From Larix kaempferi (taxonomy: Eukaryota; Streptophyta; Pinopsida; Pinales; Pinaceae), in assembly GCA_027924585.1 (NCBI GenBank), contig BSBM01001024.1, positions 4,216,001 through 4,280,000 on the forward strand: DNA of 64,000 nt, read 5' to 3'. The notes under the pieces were generated by a model that did not search any database, was not told the DNA's origin, and worked only from the letters and a program-made list of their open reading frames with translations. Positions 1-12,992 of the stretch are shown here, one piece after another (the stretch's first letter is position 1; each line of letters starts with the position of its first letter). A program made the translations under genes and the position numbers.

Positions 1-94
1 CCGTCCTCGGTGTTCCAAGACTTAGGAATACATATACAATTTATACATGTCCAAAATTTCAAAAACTTTGCAGGTCTGCCCTACATTTTATCCT

Positions 95-626
95 TTACTT
101 TGAACTTTCAGGACCAAGTCCTTTGACTTCCATGAGCTTCTCCTGCTGGTTCAGATCTTTCAGCTCATCCACAAGTTTGAAAAATTTATGGCTGCTACCC
201 TCTTGATGTTCCCTTGCTGGGCAGTTGCAAAGGCAATGATGTCCTCCACATTTCCAACATTTCATTGGCTGCTTCATTTTAACCTGCTCAATTTCCTTTG
301 AGTCTTCATGCCTGGAACGTTTCTTATTAGACCGATTGGATGAATGCCTCATCATTGATCCACTTTCACTTCCCTTACAAATTGCTCTCATAATGCTTTT
401 TACCTCCCTTTTGCAGATAAATAGAGTCTTGCAAAACCTTGTGGTTCATCTCATTCTGCTGCTTTTGCAGCTTGAGTAGTTCTCCAAGATTTTCTTGGGT
501 CGTGTAAATTGTTTGAAGAAGACTTTCGGCCAATTCCAACAGCCTATGGTCTGCTGCCATGGTCACTGTGCACAGCTGGTTCTCACTTTGCTCACAAGCA
601 GCACTTGCTCGTACAACTGCAACCAA
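95..626 (-). pseudogene. Gag-like relic with zinc knuckle
   Basis: Two overlapping minus-strand open frames look like one broken retrotransposon Gag. The upstream part (626-375) is a leucine/glutamine-rich, coiled-coil-like segment. The downstream part (391-95) begins with a basic Ser/Arg/Lys stretch and then has a CCHC-type zinc knuckle, CWKCGGHHCLCNCP, spaced C-x2-C-x3-H-x4-C. The short x3 variant occurs in some plant retroelement Gags. The two frames meet around 375-391 in different registers, so a frameshift is likely. No protease or reverse transcriptase follows on this strand inside the window. A host CCHC protein is possible but less likely given the surroundings. Confidence 0.45.
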
Positions 627-2011
627 TGGATTTAATTTCCACCTGTGAAATTCATCATTACAAATCTTGTTAGGCCAAGCATAACCTAAACATTAAAAAT
701 CAGTCAATTGTTTTTCCCCAATTGACATGGAGGTCCCATGCTCTGTTCATGAAAATTTCACACTTTCCATGCTTTTCCAACATACACATGAATTCTTTCA
801 TGTTCATCCATCCAGAATTAATTAATTACTTTAGCATTCACAATTTATTTCAAGCAAGTAAACACATTCTACTTTCAGCCATACATGCATTCAACAATTT
901 CTGTTTTTATAAATCCATCAATAAAAAGGAGAGAGAGAGCAGTAAGAGTTTTCTTCTCTTAGCCTTGTTCCATCGTGGAACCCACACCACCACTATGGTT
1001 TTCATGCTCCTAGCCTCTTTCACTTCAACATGAATGCTTGACTTTCCCTTCTTGGCTATGACACTTAGTGTCTATGGTCTATTTCAGACCTCTCAACCAT
1101 GGAGTCCCTCCACATGGTTTGTCTACAGCTCTTGGCTGCTAGGACCCACACAGTCCCACTAGCTCCATCTTTCATTGCTGCTCAAGCTGAGCTTTTTAGG
1201 AAGTCACATGTCCACATGCATCCTTAAGATGCTTTCATAGTCCTTGCTTCCTGTATGGCCAAAGTTTCCAACAAAGAAACAATAGTGCATCAGCTTAACT
1301 GTTACAAGACTTATACTTGAAATCTTCATTATTCCAAACAAGAAATAAATGAAATTAAATACTTATCTGTATTGTGCATTTTCTCTCTGGTCCACGGGGT
1401 CCTGCTTTTACTTTATAAGCCTTGGGATCCTCCTGCGGACTGGGATGTTTGGCCAGCATGCAGGTTGCTCCAAAACATCAAATAATTACTGTCCAACCAA
1501 TACACCTTCACGACGACTTGGAAGGACACTTCACTATGACCATTTTTAGGTCAAGGCTCTACTATGGAGCCATAGGCATTTAACAGCCCTATCATCAACA
1601 CCTTCACAACCCTTCATCAAAATCCCCACAACCTCCACAACATCCTTTCATACACATTAACCCTTCCACCACAACCCCTCACAACAATCTTGTACTTTGC
1701 CTCTTTAGTGTGTAGCACCAAATTGCATATGTTTAAGCTTGACAACACAAGTAGTATAGGAAAACTTGTCAGCATTATTATTCTAAAATTGTAACCATAA
1801 CCATAGCATTCGCTATCAAGTATTGAAACACCAGGAATGCGTCCATTCCCTTAAGGTGTAATCAATATTGGAATCCCTAACATAACTCGTCATCAGAAAG
1901 GCGTGCACTCCTCACTGATGGGAGCTATGCAAGTCCTAATCATACTTTAAGCAGTCTGAATAATGTACATAAATAGAATACGTTCTGCATAGTAATTCTA
2001 ACAATTAGACT

Positions 2012-2014
<3 letters not shown>
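627..2014. other. Non-coding stretch, nothing recognised
   Basis: No open frame here has protein-like composition or a known motif. Short frames of 66-103 codons are compatible with chance. Confidence 0.4.

Positions 2015-2074
<60 letters not shown>
2015..2074. repeat. (AT)30 microsatellite
   Basis: Sixty bases of uninterrupted alternating AT, flanked by non-repetitive sequence. Likely length-polymorphic. Confidence 0.95.
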
Positions 2075-2077
<3 letters not shown>

Positions 2078-5000
2078 TCAAGGTTTACAGAACACTTATC
2101 CATTTTGCAGATGTAATTTCTCTTGACTAATGAGGAATGGGGGCTCCTTCTCTGAGTTGACAGTCCCTCGGTTTGCCATCCCAACTCCTTTTGATGTTAC
2201 ATACTTCTCATATGTCTTACTGTCATAATCTTTATCATCTCACTCATATTGTTTACTAATCATGCAGTGCATATGAGACATTGATAATGTCTAATGGCGT
2301 TTCACCCGAAACCCATTTCCAATTCATGGAATCCCTCCCATGAAGTTTGGCTTCTGCAGGCCCTCTCTCTTGGTCTTACTGCAATGTGTCTTCCTGGCAC
2401 ACTTATCAAATAGCCAAATAGTCAGCAACATTTAACAATGCAATTCAAATCTGATTGTTTCATAACTGATCAATGGTACTAATAATTAAATTCAATATGA
2501 ATTTGCAACTCTGTCTACTACAGAAATTGATTTTCTTAGCCATGAGGCTATCCTCATATTGATTGGCTCTTGTAAATGGCACCATTCTATCCATTATGGA
2601 TTTATGTTTGTTGCCATACATGGACATCCACCTACAACATGTCCTCCTGACACAATTTTTACATAAGCCAAACAGTCATTAGCAGTTGTAAGCAAAATTT
2701 CAAATCTGAAAGTTTACGAATATGAGATTTACAATTCTTCTTTCTAACAGAGCTTAGATTCCTCAACCATGAGATTCCTTCTCATAAGCTCTAAATCGAA
2801 TTTTCAAATCTACTCCCTACCGAAATTAGATTTGCAACAATGATATTATTTTCATAAATTTAAATGAGAATAATTTCATATTTGTTTCATGCATAAGTTA
2901 AATTTCACACCCATGAGAATCTTCTCATAACCTTTGTCTTTTGCACATGGTAGACTCCAGCCTTCATCATGGACTTACCCACATTTCCATGCCTAGAACA
3001 ATCTACTTGAGATCTGAAACTTCAATCAGCCAACACTTTGTAAGTCTCCATGCATATAATATTTCATTGCTGCAACAATCACTGAAGCATTTCCAGAATT
3101 ATAACATTCCATAATTCAAACACTTCCAGCTGTTAACATATCAATATAACAAACTCATTTACTTCACGTAAATCATTATCATACTAAAATTGCAAGGTAC
3201 AATCACATCATTTATGCAATCAACTTAAAGCTTTTAAATGCTCATTAATTCATAGCCATATCATTTATACAACTCTGGCCTTCCAACAAAGCACTATGGA
3301 ATCTTGTCAATCATGACTACCTTCATGCAATTCTTCCCCTGCATTCATAGAAGCTCATGAAATGATCTCAGAATTATCATTAATTCATCATTTCATCTAT
3401 TGCTCAATTGTAATGAGACATATACATATATCACAATCATACATGCACACAATATATCCCTTCAGGTGTAGTTACCCACATGCATGCATATTCACAACAT
3501 TTAGTCAAGTTTTTCATATGCATTCACTCAATGCTTAACTACAAGATTTATAAAATCTCTTAATACACATCTACGCAATGTCACCTTGCATTGTTTCATG
3601 AGTACTTATGCATTCCAGCATATTATGACTTAATCATGACTATCTCATATAACATGCATTACCATCATCATGACCACCAGTCCTCACTTGCTTTGGTTAT
3701 TAATCGCATAACCAACATACACATGGCATGATGTATTTTATATGAATGCAATCTAAATTTCCAAACAGCCACATGGTATGAGGCCTCTTTCCTTCACCAC
3801 TTCATGCTCCACCACACTATGGCAGTAAGGCGTTCACATGAATGCATTTCAACTCTAAATGCATACCATTTTATGATTACCGAATATGGTTCAATTGATT
3901 CTTACCCAATCCCCTTCAACACTTATGCAATCATCATAAGTAAACCATTACCTGCATGGCTCCCATTTACACCTTTGATGTTACCTGATCCGTTGGTCTC
4001 TTACCAAGGCTACAAAGTCCTTTTGTCAACCTCATGATCACAGATTTGTTGCACCATCCTTTCTTCATAAGGTTGTTGGCTTCATGCAACAACATCCTCA
4101 ACATATTTAGCCATTCTTTTGTTGTCTTTGGTCCTACAACCAAAACCAATCACCAATAGTGATTATCAACCACAATATTTACCATTAGTGGTTCACTGCA
4201 TATGTAAAGTCTCACTACTTTTACCAATATGTAATGTCATATGCATGCAAAACATATACTCATGCACTATGCAATGTTTATCGATATGCCAATCAATGTT
4301 GGGGTTGCCACAAATTTCTCCCTAGGGTTTCTATGGCCTAAAATGGCAGGTCAAAAATGTAGGAAGGCAAGCCAAAATTTTAGGGTGGCCCACAAATTTT
4401 TTTAAATATATATATATATATATATTTCTTGGAATTTTTTCAGTTTTTAGGGCCTTTTTTAGGGTTTAAAATAATGCAAACCTAAATTAGCCTATTTTAA
4501 CCATGAAAATGCAATTATTTTAATACTGGAGTTTTGATCAAAATGACAAAACTTAGGGTTTTTAAGAGTAGTACTTCAAACCCTAGGGCAAGAGGGACGA
4601 TGTTTAGCCGCCCTCTTGGATAATTTATCTTCCCTTCCAAAGCAAGGCATCCAACAACAACCTCTAAGGTTTTTTTGTAGGAGCCAAATTTAGGAAAAAT
4701 CAAAGATCCAAGGCCCATTTTCTACCATGCAAAAGTTAACTAAAGACTGGTAAGAAGCCCTAAATCAAAAGAAAAATGCAGCATTACAACCACCATTCAA
4801 TCATCAAAGAAGCATAAACTTACCAACTTTACCAAGAAAATCAATCCTTGAGCGTGTGTTAGTCCAACAATTCTAGCATCAACCTTGCATGTGCATAGAA
4901 ACCCTAGAAAGCGTCCAATTTCCACTTCAAGCAAAAGAGAAGATCATCCAAGAGGTGCACCTCACTTAGCAAGCCCAAGAAGGGTTAAAAAGTAACATAA

Positions 5001-6390
5001 TGAAGTTTGATCCCAAGTCTTGTTCTTTACAAATGACAAATGAATGGATATTTTATCCATTTAGCACAAGATTTTAATTTTGTACCAAGCATGCATGTCA
5101 ATTTCAAATTAAAACAATATAATATTAAAATATTCTAAAATAAGACAAAATTAGGACATGGCACCCACACATTGGGGACTAAGCCCTAAAACCAACATAA
5201 AATAATAAAAAATACTAAAATAAGCAAGCCAAGTCCTCACTATGATTGCATGAGTGAGCCTAAGGAGGATGTTATGCCCCTACTAACCCCAAAATGATGA
5301 ATAAAGTCCCTTCCTCAACGCCCCCCTTGCCTTAGCTTGAAGCTTAATCAATCATGAAGACATCAAGGGGTCGATTTGGTTAGAGAGGGTCAAATTAGTT
5401 GTAGTGAAGGTCCAAGTGGGGTGTGAGAGGAGTGATGGACTTTGGGATGACCTCCCTAGATGAAGCAATAGTCCCCTCAAAGCATAAAAAGCGTGGTGGT
5501 GATCTGACCCAATGACCTACCCTTGGAAGCCTTGGAAACCAACCCCTGGGTTAAAAACCCCAACAAATGGCAGTCAACAATACCATTAAGCCATAGTACT
5601 TCCAAGAGAAAAATCAAGGGGTCGGGCCATGGCCAACCACATACGGAAAGCCTACACTTGACCTTTTTAAGCTCTCCTCTGCCACATGACCTGTTGGAAT
5701 GTTATAAAATGGCAGAAGCGTAACACCAACCATATTTCAATTATTCACCAAATCTAAGTAAATATGTGAAGTTTTAATCTTGAGAGATAGATACCACTTC
5801 GACTTCTTGTTCATGTAATGATCCAAGCCAATCCTCTGTCAGATGTGTAATTGTCATTGAAATTAAGTAGTGCAATAAGTATGGCAGTTAGACCAATTTG
5901 CCCCAAATCAATAAGCAATTTATCGAATTGTGTCATTTTAGGTGTCATGAGAAAACCAAGAGTACAAGTAGCTATCAGATTTTGCTATATACAATCAACT
6001 TGAAATTAAATAATAATAATAATAAATTGAAGCAAAATTATAAACAAGATTTCATCTTTCAAGCTTGAAATCAATTAAATAAGACAATAGTCAAATTGTA
6101 ATCAACCTAAGGGGATATGAACCATCAACATATAGGGTGCAATCAATAACAAGGATTCACAAAAACAGATGGCCACAAAATTTTCATTTTGAGATAGTTG
6201 GAACATCAACGTAATTTTAATTTCAATTTTTGTTTAGTGCTTTCTCAAATTCGGAAATTATAATGTCAATCTCAATCTTGACTTATCATATAATGATTAT
6301 GCATGTAAGCCATATGCATAAATTCATCGTGATTTTCCAAATTAATATGATCTTTAGTAAAATATTGTAATTTAATCAAAAGCAAGTGTT
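2075..6390. other. Non-coding region with diverged internal repeats
   Basis: No gene is supported. Between about 2,380 and 2,950 there are diverged repeats roughly 250 bp apart that share a CCATGAG...CTCAT motif and a stretch ending in CAAATCTGA. A (TA)n run lies near 4,406-4,425. Around 4,296-5,196 a TG...CA-bounded segment resembles an LTR, but its flanks show no target duplication, so it is not called. The region is probably old retrotransposon debris. Confidence 0.35.
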
Positions 6391-6918
6391 AAGCCCACAG
6401 GGGTGTAGTTTGAATGGTGATTCACTTGAAAATGAGATGATATGTTGTAACAGAGGTCACGAGTTCAAATCACCCTGACTTACCCATGCCCCATGCTTGC
6501 AAGATGTGTGGGTGCACCTACGAGTATAGTGGTAGTATACGGGATTGTACCCGTGGACCCCGTGTCACATGTACCAACCCCATCACACTTGTCAATTCCA
6601 GGGTATTTTTTAAGGATTGTAATATTATACTGAACTGTAATATTCTAGGTGATTATTTTGGATTGAGAAAAACATATATATAGATAGGTAGGCGAATATT
6701 AAATATGAAACATACAATTTACTACTAAAAATTGTAATTTTTGGCGAATATTATGATAAAAAAAAAACATATTTTGCGTAAAATATATGCAATATTAGAG
6801 ACTAAATATGACCAAATAGCGAATTTATTTTTTGAAAAAAAAAGCCCAAAAAATAACCGATTGGCGAAATTTCGCCCCGAAAAATTACCCTTGTCGATTC
6901 CCCTACTACAAAAAAAAA
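6391..6918 (+). mobile_element. tRNA-derived SINE candidate, interrupted by a MITE
   Basis: An internal RNA polymerase III promoter is suggested by an A-box-like TGTAGTTTGAATGG (about 6,404-6,417) and a good B box GAGTTCAAATC (6,461-6,471), spaced as in tRNA genes. No tRNA cloverleaf is completed, as expected of a SINE. The body continues to 6,599, is split by an inverted-repeat insertion (6,600-6,891), and resumes to end in CCCCTACTAC followed by nine A residues (6,910-6,918), a plausible SINE tail. No target duplication for the SINE itself was found. It could instead be a decayed tRNA pseudogene. Confidence 0.45.
6600..6891. mobile_element. 292-bp MITE, AGGGTA-type termini, 10-bp TSD
   Basis: The left end reads AGGGTATTTTTT and the reverse complement of the right end reads AGGGTAATTTTT. 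The flanks are TGTCAATTCC (6,590-6,599) and TGTCGATTCC (6,892-6,901), a 10-bp target duplication with one mismatch. The interior is AT-rich and non-coding, with repeated GGCGAAT motifs and a 14-bp perfect palindrome at 6,863-6,876. The 9-11 bp duplication fits Mutator-like elements better than hAT (8 bp). Family assignment is inference. Confidence 0.7.
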
Positions 6919-6921
6919 TTT

Positions 6922-7115
6922 ATTAAAATAAAAAGAAAGGATCCTACTTAATTTAATAACCTTCAACTTCTTAATTTTGGAATCATTATCATCTTATTAA
7001 AGTTCACTAAAGATTCTATTAAAATAAAAAGGAAAAATCCTAATTAATTTAACAACCTTCAACTTCTTAATTTTGGAATCATGATCATCTTATTAAAGTT
7101 CTCTAAGTTCTCTGA
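6922..7115. repeat. Tandem duplication, period about 96 bp
   Basis: Two adjacent near-identical copies start ATTAAAATAAAAAG at 6,922 and 7,018. They share a stretch ending in TCATCTTATTAAAGTTC. Confidence 0.85.
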
Positions 7116-8679
7116 ATTAAACACAAGCATTTTAGATTTTCATTTGAATGTTTAATTCCCTAACATTTTGTGAAATTACTAAATGAAATGCAAGGTAGGA
7201 AATAGGCTAACCAAATGAATAGAGCATAATTTATTAAAAACTAAAATTTTCAATAATATTGTTTAATAAATTTGAAAAGAAAATATATGCAATCCATAAG
7301 TATGAAATTCTAACCAATCAAACATTCCATTAGATTATTACATTAGGCTTCAAAACTCTTTTGCTTTCATACATCAACAAGAAGACACCAGCAGTGATCC
7401 AACTTTAATCAGTAATATCTCCCGACAAATAGGAATGGCGAGAAAAGAGAATGATAAAAATAAAGAGCCCTCCTATCACAAACTACAACTATGACATTAA
7501 TTACTGCTAGCCCACAAAGTACAAAACCCATGGGTTTTGTATTGTGTTCAAAAACTTATCAGAAACCTCGATTGGCAATCGCCAAACTGACTCGCAAATT
7601 AGTTTTTTCCATAATTGCCCAAGGTCTCGAGAGACGCTGAAAGATACAAGGACATGATAATCCTTTATGCTTATGATTGGTCTCTTGTGCCCCAAGAAAT
7701 GGTCTTATGGGTCCATGTTAAATATATTAGCCAAGTTATCAATTGAAGGATAAGGATAAATTGAAGGATAATATCACATTAGGCAACGAAATACAACTTT
7801 CAAGTGATGTATAAGATAGTTTTAATTTCACAAACATTTTCTTGCAACAAATATATTTTCGGAAGTGTTAAGGTGGCATATTAATGACCTTAATATAATA
7901 ATATGGGACTAATGAAAAATAAAAATTTAGTTAGATAATGAACATAAAATAGGGCAATTGTATCCAAAATCATAATATGATATCAATTTAATGGGTTGAC
8001 ATAAGTTCAATAAAGCATGTCCAAGTAACCATAGACCCTGTAGTAAGATAAATTAAGCCAGTACCAATCCCTTAGGGAATTGTGTTCAAATCAAATGCAT
8101 TAATAATCTAAAGCAAAATAAAAATAAAACAAAATCCAACCAAAATAATGATCAAAATCCAATTCACCATCAACAACAAGTTCACATATCTCTAATCCCA
8201 TTACCATTGGGCATGCTCAGTGATAATGTTTATCATTTAATAATGGGATGACTTCCCTTAAATCTTGTTAAGTCCACAAATCTATTTGAATTGATCATAT
8301 GTATTCTTAGATTACATATTCATCTCAATATTGTTGCTCATAACATCCCTAAGTTGAGGGAGTGGATTCCCTTTTATTGAAATTCACTTAAGATTTCACC
8401 TTTATACTTGCAAATTGGGTTCTAAAATAGACAATTTGTTATGTTATGAAATGTTTTAATTGCTCACCACAATACACCCGATTCCTTGTAACTTGGCATC
8501 ATCTCCATAACTCAATTTCATGCATCTGTCTGCATATATTGCTAGTAATAGTTTCATGTAATATACATAGTTTCATCTTTAATCATTTGACAACTAGCTG
8601 AAGCATACATGCAGTTGACTTCATAGAATTCTAAAGTCTAAGTGACAATGCAAGGTATAATTTCAGCATGGCACACAAT
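7116..8679. other. AT-rich non-coding stretch
   Basis: No protein-like frame, terminal repeat pair or RNA promoter was recognised here. Confidence 0.4.
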
Positions 8680-8785
8680 AGCATAGCCAATGAGCCATGT
8701 TAATAGTCACTTCCGTATATGCAACACAATTTGTAATAGCATAGCCAATAAGCCATGTTAATAGTCACTTCCGTAAATGCAATTC
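8680..8785. repeat. Tandem duplication, period 58 bp
   Basis: AGCATAGCCAAT starts at 8,680 and again at 8,738. Both copies run on to CACTTCCGTA with few changes. Confidence 0.85.
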
Positions 8786-8841
8786 CTACTATATAATTAA
8801 TTTATCTATGTTGTGATGTATATATATAAAGTTTCCGCTAT

Positions 8842-8933
8842 TGTTTAACTGTGTAAATGTATCGTACATGAAGCTTTAACAATTCTTTGTTTAACTGTGT
8901 AGTGGTATCATACATGAAGCTTTAACAATTCTT
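8842..8933. repeat. Tandem duplication, period 46 bp
   Basis: Two copies begin TGTTTAACTGTGTA at 8,842 and 8,888. Both end in AGCTTTAACAATTCTT. Confidence 0.85.
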
Positions 8934-8936
8934 TTA

Positions 8937-10170
8937 TCACCGTCACATTGTTTTATTTTATAGACTTTAAAACCTTGATTTAATCGTTTAGTAAAAAGTT
9001 ATCATATTATTTTATATTATGTTTTAGTTTTCCTACTTTAACTTTTAACATTTACTATTTACTATTTAGTCAAGTTACTTTGTAAATATTTAACATGTTA
9101 GTTACATTATAGTGTATTTTGTTAATATTTTATATTTATTATTTATAAATATTTAATATATTAATTTATTTTATTAATATTTGATTTTCATAATTTATTA
9201 ATTTCTTATCTTCAATATTTTGTAAATTCTATATATTTATGTTCTTATTTTCAATATTTTGTAAATTTTATATCAATACTATTTGTTAGTTAATAATTTA
9301 TATATTATTATTTATCAATTTACTTGGTAATAATTCTTTGTCTTTGTTAGTTAATATTTTATAATATTACTATTTAGACAAGTTACTTTGTAAATATTTG
9401 ATATTCATAATTATAAAATTATTTTGTAATATTTGTTAGTTAATATTTTATAATATCATTATTTAATCAAGTTACTTTGTATATATTTAATAAGTTGATT
9501 ATTTTATAGTTTATTTTGTTAATATTTGATATTTATACATTGTAAATATTTAATAGATTAGTTATATTAATTTATTTTGTTAATATTGGGTATTCACAAA
9601 AATATTTAATAAACTAATTATATTAGTTTATTTTGTTAATATTTAATATTTATATTATATTTGATATTTATAATTATAAAATTATTTTGTAATATTTGTT
9701 AGTTAATATTTTATAATATCATTATTTAATCAAGTTACTTTGTATATATTTAATAGGTTAATTATATTATAGTTTATTTTGTTAATATTTGATATTTATA
9801 CTTTGTAAATATTTAATAGATTAGTTATATTAATTTATTTTGTTAATATTGGTATTCGCAAAAATATTTAATAGATTAATCATATTAGTTTATTTTGTTA
9901 ATATTTAATATTTATATTATATTTGATATTCATAATTATAAAATTATTTTGTAATATTTGTTAGTTAATATTTTATAATATCATTATTTAATCAAGTTAC
10001 TTTGTATATATTTAATAGGTTAATTATATTATCGTTTATTTAATCCATTAAATATTTAATAGATTAGTTATATTAATTTATTTTGTTAATATTGAGTATT
10101 AACGAAAATATTTAATAGATTAATTATATTAATTTATTTTGTTAATATTTAATATTTATATTAAATTATT
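8937..10170. repeat. Extremely AT-rich block with 262-bp tandem units
   Basis: The motif ATAATTATAAAATTATTTTG recurs near 9,407, 9,670 and 9,932, a period of about 262 bp. Inside each unit shorter motifs such as TTTATTTTGTTAATATT repeat at smaller spacing, giving a higher-order structure. There are roughly three units, the last one truncated. No coding potential is visible. Confidence 0.75.
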
Positions 10171-10237
10171 TTATTATCTTTCATATTTTGTAAATTATTT
10201 CTTGATACTTTACTCTTTGTACTCTTTGTTAGTTAAT

Positions 10238-10400
10238 ATTTTATAATATTGTAATATCCATAACTATTTTAACTATTTTTTATTGTTTATAAAAGAAAAT
10301 ATTTTATAATATTGTGATATCCATAACTATTTTAACTATTTTTTATTGTTTATAAAAGAAAATATTTTATAATATTGTGATATCCATAACTTTTTTAACT
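10238..10400. repeat. 63-bp tandem repeat, about 2.5 copies
   Basis: The unit contains ATCCATAACTATTTTAAC and TTGTTTATAAAAGAAAAT, repeated head-to-tail with almost no divergence. It ends in a degenerate partial copy. Confidence 0.85.
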
Positions 10401-10478
10401 ATTTTAATATTGAACACTATTTTAACTATTTTTTTTATTGTTTATAAAAAAAAAAAATGAACTATAGAAAACTACCTG

Positions 10479-10771
10479 GACATATCACACAAACCCATGC
10501 CGTTACTGAAATTCACAACTCTCGAAATTCACAAACTCTCAAGCATTCACTTTGGATACATGAGGTAGATTAATTATAGGCTCGTCATAGTAACCAGTCA
10601 AAATCTAGCAATTTGCTCTCTCAAGCCTACACTTTAGATACATTAGATAGATTAATCATAGGCTAATCATAGTAACCAATTAAACTCTAGCAACCTGTTT
10701 TGTACAATGTTGTGAGCTCATTACAAGCCTTGGGTTAACAATTAATGAGCCAGTGAAACTTTAATCCCAGT
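10479..10771. repeat. Direct repeat, left copy
   Basis: Begins GACATATCACACAA and ends near AATCCCAGT. It shares TTTGGATACAT, CATAGTAACCAGT and AATGAGCCAGTGAA motifs in order with 11,486-11,682. The left copy is longer because an internal part is itself duplicated. No TG...CA ends or target duplication were found. Confidence 0.7.
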
Positions 10772-11282
10772 TACTTTAATCCCAGTTTCTATTACCAGTA
10801 TAGATCTATCTTAAAAATAGATCTACCAAATGCCGAGAAGGATCAAATCTCTCAAGGTGCAAATCCCTAAGTAAAAATATTGAAGAACCGTTTTAATTTA
10901 TCTAATTTGTGTACCGTTTTAATTTATCTAGTTTGTGTAGTTTTATATATATATATGATGTTGTTACACTGATACGTGTTTATATCTTAGAATTTGGGGT
11001 GGACTACCATCTATGTTTTTCCTAGATTGAAGGACGATGAGACAGATTGATTTTATGGTCGTCGTTCAAAATTTCAAATAAACAATTATAAATAAAAAGA
11101 AATATAAGAAATAACTGGTAGTTGATGCATGGATAACTCTTAGCTCATGCCTGGATAACAGACAGACAACCCATTTAACTAAAGAAGGTAACAGGTGGCA
11201 GGTGGCAGGTAGTTGGAGCATGGAGAAGAATAGGCGATTACAACTAAGCATGGAGAACAAGTAAGATATAACTTATTCATGG

Positions 11283-11328
11283 CACTTAACTTGTGACCTA
11301 TCGGTGTTCACCGGCCACAAGTTAAGTG
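11283..11328. other. Perfect 13-bp inverted repeat (hairpin)
   Basis: CACTTAACTTGTG (11,283-11,295) pairs perfectly with CACAAGTTAAGTG (11,316-11,328). The 20-base loop contains a second small stem, CGGTG/CACCG. Function unknown; it may be a MITE remnant. Confidence 0.75.
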
Positions 11329-11485
11329 ACTATGCTAGTAAATATTTTAAATCTAAATTGAGCCGACATGCTATTTTTTATAATATTTTATTTTATTTTT
11401 AAGGACAAGTGTCAGCTACAAGATGAACACAGAAAGAGTTACACATCCCCTTGCTGGGCTGTAGAATGCGCCTCTTCGACACAAA

Positions 11486-11682
11486 GACATATCACACAAC
11501 CCAATAGTCACTGAAATTCACAAACTCTCAACCATACACTTACTTTGGATACATTAGGTAGATTAATCATAGGTTAGTCATAGTAACCAGTTAAAATCTA
11601 GCAACTTGCTCTGAACAATCTCGTAAGCTCATCACGAGCCCTGGATTGACATTTAATGAGCCAGTGAACCTTCAATCCCAGT
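11486..11682. repeat. Direct repeat, right copy
   Basis: Second copy of the sequence at 10,479-10,771, in the same orientation and about 1 kb downstream. The pair could be terminal repeats of a small element or a segmental duplication; the sequence does not decide. Confidence 0.7.
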
Positions 11683-11689
11683 CATCCTT

Positions 11690-12992
11690 CAGATGCATAT
11701 AAAATCAGCCACAAAGATTGAATGGATGTGGAACTTGTCCGTTAATTAGAATAGGGTATTCACTGTGAATGGCATTGCAATTGATAAAAGAGTGCACAAA
11801 CATATTGACGATATCCGAGAACAATTCAACTGCAAATGCCAAAAACATTTCAGCCTTGCTGAAATATTCCCCCATTGGAAAGGGCATCCCTCGATTCCCT
11901 CCTGTTTTCTGCAGATATTCATCTTTAAATAATTATTGTACTGATATAATAAGGCATCAACTTGATTCACTAAAATTTTCAATTTCAACCATTTTATATA
12001 GGCAGAGAAACATCATGTTGCTATCTATGATGTTTGTAATGTCATAAAGTAAATGATTCGAAACAGATTGGCATTGTGACGTTCATTCAACACTGACTCG
12101 AATATAATCCAGCTATTCGCCTCCGAGACAGATCATCTGAGCCTGCAAGTTTTTCAGTAAAGGCCAGGCCTATTAAACTCCACTAAAATAGCAAAATGGC
12201 GAGAATCGTACAAATTTGATCTGGATGTTGCATCTCACAATAGCAACATTCAGCTTTTAGTTGCATACTTCATCAAATCCTGAAATCCTTTATCGTGCCC
12301 GCACCCTTCAATTATAACAATGGCATACCATAGCAGCAGAATTGTTTAGAAGGGTAGTTGCTCACTTTATTTTCTCAACTGTATTCAAAAAATATATATT
12401 GAAAGCCTAAACACAAAGCTAAAGAACTCATTTAAATGGCCTTTTATTATTATTATTTCAATAACTGCACTGCCAAAACTCAAGTTGTTCACATCAGTGA
12501 TATGATGTGATACTAATTTGCAGTGCATATTAATAAAAACCTTACCATGTGCCTTAAATATAAGACTTCTTTAGCCTGGATTACAATCTCAAATCTGAAA
12601 CTAAAATCCCACAAAACACTCACTACAAGCAATTAAAGAGCTACGCAATCACAATAAAGCATTTACCTTCTCAGAATTGCCTTAGAATAGCAACAGCAAT
12701 GCTGAATCATATATTGCCACTGGAAGAAAAACTGTATCTTAACTAGACACTGGCTTTTCATGTCAATGTAATTTTATTGTGTTTACAGAGCACTTGGACA
12801 ATGAAATTTATATCATGTCAGATCCCAGCAAACATAATTGACCCTAAGATCACTGATATCTTATTCAATCCCATGTATATATATCTTCCGTATACACAGT
12901 GGCGACCAAATATTGACATTAAAACTTCAAACCTGAATCATTAGAGGAACAAGAGACCAGACATCCATACGAAGTAGTCCAATGCATAAACA
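11690..12992. other. 3' flank of START gene
   Basis: Lies directly downstream of the START gene on its strand. It carries a splice-flanked segment at 12,719-12,667 (listed separately) and another acceptor-like site near 12,150 (minus strand TTGCAG). Otherwise nothing coding is seen. Confidence 0.4.
12667..12719 (-). other. Possible alternative terminal exon of START gene
   Basis: On the minus strand a pyrimidine-rich acceptor (TTTTTCTTCCAG) precedes 53 bases followed by a donor, AAG|GTAAATGC. If the donor-like AG|GTAATG at the end of the previous exon (overlapping its stop codon at 12,993-12,995) is used, the protein would end Ser-Gly-Asn-Ile-stop here (TGA at 12,709-12,707) instead of Arg-stop. 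The remaining bases would be 3' UTR. Confidence 0.35.

Noticed and set aside
4296-5196. TG...CA-bounded segment resembling an LTR (minus strand)
   Set aside because: Flanks (ATCAA and TAAAA) do not match, and no primer site, polypurine tract or partner copy is visible.
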